Assembly (NCBI GenBank): GCA_964606695.1
Contig: CAZSHG010000016.1
Coordinates: 1 to 36,516, forward strand
Direction: 5' to 3'
From: CAZSHG01 sp964606695 [NCBI: uncultured bacterium]
Lineage (GTDB): Bacteria; UBP14; UBA6098
Length of the DNA stretch: 36,516 bases
Shown here: one piece after another, positions 15,641 through 22,413 of the stretch
Layout of the letters: the number at the start of each line of letters is the position of its first letter
Position numbering within the stretch: position 1 is the stretch's first letter
Notes under the pieces: generated by a model
Seen by the model: the letters and a program-made list of their open reading frames with translations, nothing else
The model's database searches: none
What the model was told of the DNA's origin: nothing
Program-made: the position numbers and the translations under genes

Positions 15641-16362
15641 ACAATGTTCCAGTTCGAAGCGGTGGTTAAAACATCAGTGGCTAAGCCCATCTTATATTTC
15701 GTTAGGGGATTAAGACTATTTCTAAGCTTCTCTAAATTTCGTTCAAAACCCAAACGCTCCAAAATCGCTCCAAGAAAAGCTCTAACCCTCGGCGGATAAC
15801 GTAGCGCATATCGGATCATTTCCTCGATTCTGTTTTCATCGAGCTGTTTAATCCTGTCGCTAAGAATGGATATGGACGATTCGATATTGGAGTCGGGTAT
15901 TTTTTTCAAGTCTTTTATCGCATCCAGTAAACCCAGCAATCTGTAATTATCCTCCGTAACCTCTACGTAACTTTTCACTGGGGTTGCTTCAATCGCCCCC
16001 GTATTAACATAGATACGTTTGCTCATGCTGGCGATTTTAATTCGATATGGTGTTTGCATCGTCAAACCAAGTTGGTTATAAAGGTATGTGCCTGTAATAT
16101 AGGCGATTCGTTTTCCGTTCCTATAAAGATATGGTCGAAGAATTTGCTCTTCATTCGGTTTCAATTCGCCGAAAACCGTTTTTTTAGGTTTATAAAAGAC
16201 TCCCTTCGATATTTTTTTTATCAATCCGTCTTTCTGAAGGCGTTCCAGTGCTTTGGCGACCGTCTGATATTCGCTTTGCTTGATATCGAGCTGTTCGTAT
16301 CCGAAGGTTGTATTCTCCTCGAAGCCTACTATCTGTTTTCTTATTCTTTCCGTTATGTTCAT
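15637..16362 (-). CDS. AbiEi-type antitoxin with winged helix (DUF6088-like)
   Basis: A 241-aa protein. Its N-terminus (about 1-60) is a winged-helix domain (QSEYQTVAKALERLQKDGLI then KKISKGVFYKPKK). The middle part contains NGKRIAYITGTYLYNQLGLT and PYRIKIAS, the pattern of AbiEi-like antitoxins and DUF6088 proteins. In type IV systems this protein counteracts the toxin without a stable complex and represses its own promoter through inverted repeats. A perfect 12-bp inverted repeat lies 30-63 nt upstream of its ATG. The toxin gene follows with a 4-nt overlap. AGG 5 nt before ATG 16362 is a weak ribosome binding site. Confidence 0.8.
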   Translation of the reverse strand: MNITERIRKQIVGFEENTTFGYEQLDIKQSEYQTVAKALERLQKDGLIKKISKGVFYKPKKTVFGELKPNEEQILRPYLYRNGKRIAYITGTYLYNQLGLTMQTPYRIKIASMSKRIYVNTGAIEATPVKSYVEVTEDNYRLLGLLDAIKDLKKIPDSNIESSISILSDRIKQLDENRIEEMIRYALRYPPRVRAFLGAILERLGFERNLEKLRNSLNPLTKYKMGLATDVLTTASNWNIV

Positions 16363-16376
16363 AGTGCCTGAAAGAT

Positions 16377-16399
16377 AATCCCGGAAAAGGAAATGTCAA
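16377..16399 (-). promoter_or_regulatory. Promoter of the AbiE operon
   Basis: On the minus strand TTGACA (16399-16394), a 16-nt spacer and TATCTT (16377-16372, just beyond the range given) lie upstream of the AbiEi start. The -35 box is part of the left arm of the inverted repeat. Confidence 0.55.
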
Positions 16400-16425
16400 G
16401 TTTCTTGCGCCATAAACTTGACATT
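16392..16425. promoter_or_regulatory. Inverted-repeat operator candidate for AbiEi
   Basis: AATGTCAAGTTT (16392-16403), a 10-nt spacer and AAACTTGACATT (16414-16425): a perfect 12-bp inverted repeat. Each arm carries a TTGACA, so the minus-strand -35 of the AbiE promoter is inside the left arm. Binding there would block the promoter. Confidence 0.7.
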
Positions 16426-16438
16426 ATTTCTTTCCTCC

Positions 16439-16549
16439 TTACACCTCCCCGCCCGCTGTTTCGTCTATCCTGGCCATTCGGGCGATTGTGAAGTCCAGAA
16501 TGGAGACTCTGCGGCGGAAGGTGGTTATGTCTTCGTTGGTTAATCTCAT
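16439..16549 (-). other. Short 36-codon frame directly after the HsdR-like fragment
   Basis: An ATG follows the TAA of the HsdR-like fragment immediately and in the same frame (TAAATG), with AAGG upstream. It encodes MRLTNEDITTFRRRVSILDF then 16 more residues. It may be a further piece of the same broken gene separated by one stop codon, or a small independent peptide. I do not recognise it. Confidence 0.3.
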
Positions 16550-16762
16550 TTACCTTAGTTCTCCGCACCTGCGGGGGGTTAGTGTTGGCGGAAACTCTCG
16601 GACTTCGCGGGGATTGGCCGGGTTCCAACCTAAAACACTCCATAAAGGATTTAATAATGAAATTCTGGTTTGTGTTTCGTTCGTCGCGTAAAACTCTATA
16701 TTCCTCTCGTAATCTTCTACGAGTCTCGCGAGTTCATCTTTGACAACGGAAAGTTCCGGCAT
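16550..16762 (-). pseudogene. Truncated HsdR-like N-terminus
   Basis: An ATG at 16762 with GGGAGAAAAC upstream encodes 70 residues. The segment LVEDYERNIEFYATNETQTR with ISLLNPLWSVLGWNPANP matches the opening of type I restriction R subunits and related enzymes (the 'N E . . T R . . L I . P L . . . L G W' pattern). Full-length HsdR proteins are 800-1000 residues or more. The homology ends at about residue 53, where a C/G-rich repeat-like sequence (minus-strand CCCCCGCAGGTGCGGAG) begins, and the frame then stops. It is most likely a relic of a restriction system, cut by a repeat. Confidence 0.65.
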
Positions 16763-16834
16763 GTTTTCTCCCGTTTAAAATTCCTGCACTCAATCTAATA
16801 TGTTCGGCGGGTGGGTGCAAGGAAGAATTGAGAG

Positions 16835-18193
16835 TTAGCCTTTTTTTCGCTTGAAGAGTCTGGATATCCATCTAACGATTTTTGCGAGGAAGCTGAACCC
16901 TCGGAATCTGCTCGACCATGTCGTCCTGTAAATCGCCCATCCCCCGATAGCGGCCATGACGAAATTGGGCATCCACATAGCCAGCCACGGCGCGACGAAC
17001 CCTCTGTCGGCCAGCTCCTCGCCGCCAATCAGGAACGCCCAATATAGCACGAAGAACAGCACGCCGAATCCAATCGCTATTCCTGTGCCGCCCTTTTTCG
17101 CGTAAATCCCCAGGGGCGCGCCGACGATGAGGAAGAAAAGGCATGCGAAGGGCAGTGTGATCTTCTTGTGCACCTCCACCTGATACTTGCGGATGAATCG
17201 TCTGTGTGCCCGGAGGGCGTTACGCTGGCTGTCGATGGCCTGATTTGTGGATTTTATTCTGCGTCCGATTGTGTTGTAAATCACCAACGTATCGGAGGGT
17301 GTATCCCTTCCGCCCGGGGATAGCGCGGCTTTAATCGCCTTGTCGGAAACATCGCGGATCGCGTCCAGCGACCGTTCGACCGCACTGTCCTTTTGCGCGA
17401 TGCGGAATTTCATGTCGGCGATAGTGAGTTCGCGGTCGCCTCTGTGAGTCGATTCTCGGCGGTTCATCTTCAATCCCAGGTCTTTGAATCGAATGGATTG
17501 GATATCGAAATCGACCCGTGTGTATTTACTGGCGTCTTTCTCGTCGATTTCGTGAATAGTTCCGTCGTGGAGTTCTAGAGTCAGGGCGTCGTTTGCCTCG
17601 TCGTAAGCCATGATGCCGTAATCGGCCTCGATTATCCTCGGCACCTTGCGGTTCTGGCCGTCGAACACGGTGATGCCGTATAATTCGTTTGTTTTGGCTT
17701 CGACCTCTTCGATATACAGTCCGGCGTCCGGGAAATCGTCGATGAACACGCGCTCTTTGATTGCCAGCGTTGGTTTCTTGCGTTTGATGTCGCCCATCAA
17801 CAGTTTCGCCTGATAATTCGATTCTGGGAGGATCTGGTTGGAGAAATAAATCATGAAAAGCGATAATAAAAGCGTCGCGATAAATGGCGCTATCATCAGC
17901 CGGATGTTCGATATTCCGGAACTGGAGGTTGCGGTTATCTCGTCGTCTTCGGCAAGTCGTCCGAAGGCCATCAGCCCGGCGATAAGGCAACTCATGGGCA
18001 CCGCGAGTGCGAGCATCCACGCGAAATTCAGTGTAAACAGGTGCAGGACGGTCATCGCCGGAACGCCCTTGGAAATTATCAGGTTGAGGATGTCCAGGAT
18101 GAAATCCATCACCATGACAAACATGGTGATAACTATCGCCCCGATAAAAGGCCCGATATGCTCCTTCAGCACGTATTTCGACAGTATTTTCAT
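16835..18193 (-). CDS. LptF/LptG-family lipopolysaccharide export permease
   Basis: A 452-aa inner-membrane protein of the YjgP/YjgQ family. Three helices lie at about 14-36, 55-78 and 97-119. A periplasmic beta-jellyroll (about 130-265) follows, then three helices at about 345-362, 368-388 and 397-420 and a basic tail. Such permeases work as a heterodimer with the LptB ATPase to extract LPS and pass it to the Lpt bridge. At 452 residues it is longer than usual (about 360). The extra length is mostly a charged helical stretch (about 265-340) between the jellyroll and the fourth helix. F or G cannot be decided. The start overlaps the rnhB stop by 4 nt, so it is the last gene of the ffh-rplS block. 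Confidence 0.9.
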   Translation of the reverse strand: MKILSKYVLKEHIGPFIGAIVITMFVMVMDFILDILNLIISKGVPAMTVLHLFTLNFAWMLALAVPMSCLIAGLMAFGRLAEDDEITATSSSGISNIRLMIAPFIATLLLSLFMIYFSNQILPESNYQAKLLMGDIKRKKPTLAIKERVFIDDFPDAGLYIEEVEAKTNELYGITVFDGQNRKVPRIIEADYGIMAYDEANDALTLELHDGTIHEIDEKDASKYTRVDFDIQSIRFKDLGLKMNRRESTHRGDRELTIADMKFRIAQKDSAVERSLDAIRDVSDKAIKAALSPGGRDTPSDTLVIYNTIGRRIKSTNQAIDSQRNALRAHRRFIRKYQVEVHKKITLPFACLFFLIVGAPLGIYAKKGGTGIAIGFGVLFFVLYWAFLIGGEELADRGFVAPWLAMWMPNFVMAAIGGWAIYRTTWSSRFRGFSFLAKIVRWISRLFKRKKG

Positions 18194-18837
18194 TGCGAGA
18201 AGAGATCCGGTTGGAGCATTTGCCAGACTCCGTTGAATGTTGTTCGATGTATCGGACAGGGGCCGATTTCGCGGAGTTTCTTCCGGTGTTCGGGGGTAGG
18301 GTAACCGAAATTATGGGAGAAACCGTATCCGGGATAAATAGAATCGAAATAACGCATCAAATTATCGCGCACCGTTTTCGCTACGATGCTCGCCGACGCT
18401 ATTGCGAGATGGTCGTAATCTCCGCCTATACAGCAAACCTGTTTGCACGGGATATATGGCGATTTCATATTGCCGTCGATCAAAATCAACTCGACTTCCT
18501 TTTCGAGTCTGTTAACCGCTTGAGCCATAGCCTTCAGCGACGCCCGCAATATATTTATTCTATCGATTTCGATGTGCGACATGCACGACACGCCGACCGC
18601 AGAAGCGTTTGAAATAATATAATGAAAAAGCTCCCGTCTGTCATCCTCATCCAGGAGCTTTGAATCTGAAATGCCTTCTGGCGATCGCTCATAGTTCCAT
18701 ATCACCGCGGCGGCCACCACCGGGCCGGCCAACGGCCCGCGGCCTGCTTCGTCAGTGCCGGCGAACTGGACTCCGCGCTCGATTAAATCCCGCTCGAGAT
18801 GCGAAGGAAAATCGGTTGATGGCCGTGCAGTGGCCAT
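18190..18837 (-). CDS. rnhB: Ribonuclease HII
   Basis: A 215-aa enzyme that removes RNA from RNA-DNA hybrids and single ribonucleotides from DNA. GTDEAGRGPLAGPVVAAAVI supplies D29 and E30, LILIDGN gives D121 and GGDYDHLAIASASIVAKTVR gives D140, so the four metal-binding acidic residues of the family are all present. The start ATG lies 2 nt after the rplS stop. Length and order of motifs are normal. Its place after rplS is common in bacteria. Confidence 0.97.
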   Translation of the reverse strand: MATARPSTDFPSHLERDLIERGVQFAGTDEAGRGPLAGPVVAAAVIWNYERSPEGISDSKLLDEDDRRELFHYIISNASAVGVSCMSHIEIDRINILRASLKAMAQAVNRLEKEVELILIDGNMKSPYIPCKQVCCIGGDYDHLAIASASIVAKTVRDNLMRYFDSIYPGYGFSHNFGYPTPEHRKKLREIGPCPIHRTTFNGVWQMLQPDLFSQ

Positions 18838-18839
18838 CG

Positions 18840-19196
18840 CTACTTCTTCGGAATTCGTCTTTCCTTGATATTAGCGGCCTTGCCGATCTTATCGCGAAGG
18901 TAATAAAGTTTCGATCTGCGAACTTTGCCCAGTTTAACGACCTCGATCTTCTCGATATTGGGCGAGTGAATCGGAAAAACCCTTTCAACTCCGATGCCGG
19001 ATGACATCTTCCTCACGGTTACCGTCTCGGTAACGCCCTTGCCCTTTCTTCCGAGAACTATCCCCTGGAATACCTGGACTCTGGTCTTGTCTTCCTCCAC
19101 GATTTTAACGTGCACTTTGATAGTATCGCCGGGGGCGAACTTCGGCAGGTCTTTGAGGTGTTTCGCCGTAACATTTCTTATTATTGCGTCAGACAT
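18840..19196 (-). CDS. rplS: Large ribosomal subunit protein bL19
   Basis: A 118-aa ribosomal protein at the 30S-50S interface. [49 protein letters not shown] and [20 protein letters not shown] are the family's conserved blocks. A GGAG sits before ATG 19196. It lies between trmD (72-nt gap) and rnhB (2-nt gap). Confidence 0.98.
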   Translation of the reverse strand: MSDAIIRNVTAKHLKDLPKFAPGDTIKVHVKIVEEDKTRVQVFQGIVLGRKGKGVTETVTVRKMSSGIGVERVFPIHSPNIEKIEVVKLGKVRRSKLYYLRDKIGKAANIKERRIPKK

Positions 19197-19268
19197 TTCG
19201 GTCTCCTATTGAAAATTTATTTTTTCGGTTTTTATGTTCGATAAATCCTGCGGACAGCGTGATCGATG

Positions 19269-20018
19269 TTACTCTCTCTCGATTCTTCCCTTTTTTAGAG
19301 CTTCGAGATAAGCGATATCCTCTTGGGTCAAGTCGGCGTCGCGCAATATTTCCGGCCTTCTTTCGAGAGTCAGCCTGAGGGACTGTCTTCGCTTCCAATT
19401 CTCGATAGCTGAATGATTGCCCGATAGCAATATCTCCGGCACTCTATGGCCTCGAAACTCTCTCGGCCTCGTATATTCTGGCGCGGAGAGCAGTCGATTT
19501 GGCCCGCTATGAGAATCCGTTTCCGCGGAATCCAAATCTCCCAGATAGCCGGGGATCAACCTTGCTATAGCGTCGATAATCGCCATAGCCGCGATTTCCC
19601 CCGACCCGAGAACATAATCCCCAAGGGAAACTTCTCTCGCGCCGAGCATATCCGGTATCCTCCCATCGATACCCTTATAACGTCCGCAAATAACAACCAG
19701 GCTTTCCAGCTCGCTAAGTCTCTCCGCTTCCCTTTGGTCGAAGAGTTGCCCGCGTGGACTCACGATTATTTTTTCCGCCCTGGAAAATTCTTCATACAGA
19801 GATTCAGCCGCAAATACGATAGGTTCGGGTTTCATTACCATCCCCGCGCCGCCTCCAAAAGGAATATCGTCTGCAGTGCGGTGTTTGTCCTTTGCGAAAT
19901 CCCTGATATCGATAATATCCAGTTCGATTATCCGGGATTCCACGGCTTTTGCGAACAACCCCTCTCCGATGTATGCTTCGAAAAGCGAAGGGAAGAGGGT
20001 TAAAGTTGCGATTCTCAA
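19269..20018 (-). CDS. trmD: tRNA (guanine37-N1)-methyltransferase
   Basis: A 249-aa SPOUT methyltransferase that makes m1G37 in tRNAs reading codons starting with C and some others, preventing frameshifting. It has DDIPFGGGAGMVMKPEP, VICGRYKGIDGRI and SLGDYVLGSGEIAAMAIID, which form the trefoil-knot S-adenosylmethionine site. I start at TTG 20018, one base after the khpA stop, because RIATLTLFPSLFEAYI then aligns with the usual protein start. A longer frame from TTG 20066 would overlap khpA by 47 nt and add an unrelated 16-residue leader. rimM is not present between khpA and trmD. Confidence 0.95.
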   Translation of the reverse strand: MRIATLTLFPSLFEAYIGEGLFAKAVESRIIELDIIDIRDFAKDKHRTADDIPFGGGAGMVMKPEPIVFAAESLYEEFSRAEKIIVSPRGQLFDQREAERLSELESLVVICGRYKGIDGRIPDMLGAREVSLGDYVLGSGEIAAMAIIDAIARLIPGYLGDLDSAETDSHSGPNRLLSAPEYTRPREFRGHRVPEILLSGNHSAIENWKRRQSLRLTLERRPEILRDADLTQEDIAYLEALKKGRIERE

Positions 20019-20019
20019 A

Positions 20020-20256
20020 TTACTCGATAATTTCGAGAACCGCGCGTTTGCCGTGCTTCGCGGCAACAGCGCCTAAAAGCGTTCTTATAGAACGCGCCGT
20101 CTGGCCGCCACGACCGATTACTTTGCCAAGATCGCTTTCATTGACCCTGAGCTCGTAAACGATTGTTCTTTCGCCGGTAACCTCACGAACGTCAACTTCT
20201 TCGGGATGATCAACGAGAGCTTTCGCGATGTCCGCGACAAATGCAATCATATCCAT
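20020..20256 (-). CDS. khpA: KH-domain RNA-binding protein KhpA
   Basis: A 78-aa single KH domain protein. [20 protein letters not shown] is the family opening and [20 protein letters not shown] carries the GxxG loop (GRGG) that contacts RNA. KhpA (YlqC) usually acts with KhpB. ATG 20256 has GGAGAT at good distance; a longer upstream reading overlaps rpsP in another frame and is not needed. It sits 25 nt after rpsP and 1 nt before trmD. Confidence 0.93.
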   Translation of the reverse strand: MDMIAFVADIAKALVDHPEEVDVREVTGERTIVYELRVNESDLGKVIGRGGQTARSIRTLLGAVAAKHGKRAVLEIIE

Positions 20257-20281
20257 AGTATCTCCTTCCGATTCTTCCAGT

Positions 20282-20704
20282 TCATTCGGCGTCTGGTTGA
20301 ATATCTTGTTCAAGAAGCTCATTTTCTCCCTGTGTTTCAGGTTTTTCTTCTTCGGGTTCTTCATTCACGGAAACTTCCGAATCGGGAATTTTCGTGGATT
20401 CAAAATCGACTTCAGAAACCGTCGCCGATTCGATCCCGATCGGCTTTGCTTTATTGATGATATCTCTCCACATCCCCTTGCGTTTCAACAGGGTTCGGAC
20501 GGAATCGCTTGGTTGCGCGCCAACACCCAGCCAATAAATTACGCGATCGGTTTTGACCTCGAACTCATCTTCGCGAATGGGATTGTAATAACCGAGAATC
20601 TCGATAAAACGACCATCGCGCGGCGAACGTGAATCCGCGGCAACAATCCTGTAGAAGGGTTGTTTCTTCTTCCCTCCACGTCTCAATCTGATACTAACTG
20701 CCAA
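20282..20704 (-). CDS. rpsP: Small ribosomal subunit protein bS16 with acidic tail
   Basis: A 140-aa protein. Residues 1-82 are a normal bS16 ([53 protein letters not shown]). The usual length is 80-100. Here about 45-55 extra residues follow and are strongly acidic ([20 protein letters not shown]). The start is a TTG at 20704 with GGAGGT 6 nt upstream, and no ATG is available at the expected position. It lies 37 nt after ffh. Confidence 0.96.
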   Translation of the reverse strand: MAVSIRLRRGGKKKQPFYRIVAADSRSPRDGRFIEILGYYNPIREDEFEVKTDRVIYWLGVGAQPSDSVRTLLKRKGMWRDIINKAKPIGIESATVSEVDFESTKIPDSEVSVNEEPEEEKPETQGENELLEQDIQPDAE

Positions 20705-20741
20705 CTTCTGACCTCCATAGTAGTTATTATTCCAAATATTC

Positions 20742-22067
20742 TCAAAAACCTATTCCGCCGGGGAAAGAGAACTTCTTTCCGCTCCCCATCTTCTTAAACA
20801 TCTTCTTCATCTCAAAAAACTGCTTCAACAGGCGATTGACCTCCTGAACGCTCGTTCCGCTTCCAAATGCGATTCGCTTCCGTCTGCTACCGTCGATGAT
20901 TTCGGGTTTCGAGCGTTCTTGCGGAGTCATACTACCAATTATCGCTTCGATATGCAAGGTCGCTTTTTCATCGACCTTCAATCCTTTTAGCATCGACTTC
21001 TTGATACCGGGTATCATAGCGAGCAAATCGTCCAGTGGCCCCATGTTACGAAGTTGCTTTAGTTGCTCGCGGAAGTCGTTCAGGTCGAATCTCTGTTTGC
21101 GGAGTTTTTTCTCCAGCTCGCGGGTTTTCCTTTCATCGAATGCGACTTCGGCCTTTTCCACAAGAGTAACGACGTCGCCCATTCCGAGTATTCTCCCGGC
21201 CATTCTGTCGGGATGAAATCTCTCGATTGCGTCGAGTTTTTCGCCCACTCCGATAAAATATATCGGCTTGCCGGTAACTTCCCTGAGGCTCAACGCGGCT
21301 CCGCCTCGTGCATCGCCGTCCAATTTCGAAAGAACAAATCCATCCACGCCGAGATTTTCGGTGAAAGCCTCGCCCACATTAACCGCTTCCTGGCCGGTCA
21401 TCGCGTCGAGAACAAGAAGGACCATATCGGGATGGACCTCATCGACGATTTCCCTCGCTTCGGCCATCATAACTTCATTGATATGGAGTCTGCCGGCGGT
21501 ATCGAGTATCAGCAGGTCGTTGCCGGCCTGTCTTGCCTCGAATTGCGCTCGATGAGCCACCTGGGCAGGTGTTTCGCCCTCCTCGAAGCTCAACACGGGA
21601 AATCCAGCGTTTTTACCGACTATCTGCAACTGTTTTGCCGCCGCGGGCCGATGAATATCACAGGCTATCAGCATGGGTTTGAATTGCCGTTTGGCGAAAA
21701 ATTTCGCGAGTTTGCCGGCGGTCGTTGTTTTTCCCGAACCCTGTAAACCCACTAACATTAGATTAGCGGGCGTTTTATGAGGGATATTAACATCTGGCGC
21801 CGATCCCCCAAGAAGCTCGATCAATTCGTCGTGAATGATTTTAATGAACTGTTGTCCAGGCGTTATCGACTCGAGAACCTCTTCGCCGAGAGCTTTTTCC
21901 TGAACACGTTTTACAAAATTCTTCGCAACTTTGAAATTGACATCAGCCGATAGAAGCGCTCTGCGAACCTCCTTGAGTGCGTCTTTGACGTTAGCTTCGT
22001 TAAGCTTCCCCCTGGACGTCAATCCCTTAAAAAGAACTTCTATTTTATCCGTAAGTTGTTCGAACAT
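20742..22067 (-). CDS. ffh: Signal recognition particle GTPase Ffh
   Basis: A 441-aa protein that binds signal sequences and 4.5S RNA and delivers nascent membrane proteins to FtsY. The N domain covers about 1-90. The G domain has [17 protein letters not shown] (P-loop, 107-123), [16 protein letters not shown] and [14 protein letters not shown] methionine-rich M domain follows from about 300 ([39 protein letters not shown]). Length is normal. ATG 22067 has no strong ribosome binding site. It is the first gene of the block running to the lptF-like gene. Confidence 0.98.
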   Translation of the reverse strand: MFEQLTDKIEVLFKGLTSRGKLNEANVKDALKEVRRALLSADVNFKVAKNFVKRVQEKALGEEVLESITPGQQFIKIIHDELIELLGGSAPDVNIPHKTPANLMLVGLQGSGKTTTAGKLAKFFAKRQFKPMLIACDIHRPAAAKQLQIVGKNAGFPVLSFEEGETPAQVAHRAQFEARQAGNDLLILDTAGRLHINEVMMAEAREIVDEVHPDMVLLVLDAMTGQEAVNVGEAFTENLGVDGFVLSKLDGDARGGAALSLREVTGKPIYFIGVGEKLDAIERFHPDRMAGRILGMGDVVTLVEKAEVAFDERKTRELEKKLRKQRFDLNDFREQLKQLRNMGPLDDLLAMIPGIKKSMLKGLKVDEKATLHIEAIIGSMTPQERSKPEIIDGSRRKRIAFGSGTSVQEVNRLLKQFFEMKKMFKKMGSGKKFSFPGGIGF

Positions 22068-22094
22068 TACAATTAGTCATGAGTATTGCGAATC

Positions 22095-22125
22095 ATTATA
22101 TAGAACAATGCATGCCTTTCCGCAA
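22095..22125 (-). promoter_or_regulatory. Promoter of the ffh operon
   Basis: On the minus strand TTGCGG (22125-22120) precedes an extended TATATAAT; TATAAT occupies 22100-22095 with a 19-nt spacer (17 nt if TATATA is used). It starts about 28 nt upstream of the ffh ATG. Confidence 0.55.
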
Positions 22126-22317
22126 TCAACGCACAAAGACGTTTCAATATACTAAAGTATTTTAACGATGCAAGAATATTTTTAATTATTATTAATCCAC
22201 TTATAGACGGGTAATCTAATGTTATCTAATTAGCGGTCAATTGTTATCCGATAATAATAACTTTATTTCATGCGATTTCATCTTTAGCTGTCACGAGTTA
22301 ATTTTATTATCAACCGG

Positions 22318-22332
22318 TGGCATCGTTATTGC
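22318..22332 (+). promoter_or_regulatory. Sigma-54 type promoter for the TPR/TonB lipoprotein operon
   Basis: TGGCATCGTTATTGC has GG (22319-22320) and GC (22331-22332) exactly 10 nt apart and matches the RpoN consensus TGGCAC-N5-TTGC at all but one of the defined positions. The expected transcription start is about 22344, 70 nt before the ATG at 22414. Confidence 0.6.
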
Positions 22333-22413
22333 GTTATTTATTCCGTTTTTCTCTGGATTTTTCCGGAGAAATAGTTTATATTATTAATACCGGGTTAAGG
22401 ACCCTTTGAAACG

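Noticed and set aside
22287-22294. CTGTCACG as a third double-hairpin copy
   Set aside because: The matching CGCGCCAG arm is not found downstream within a plausible distance. The same holds for CTGTCACG at about 5041.
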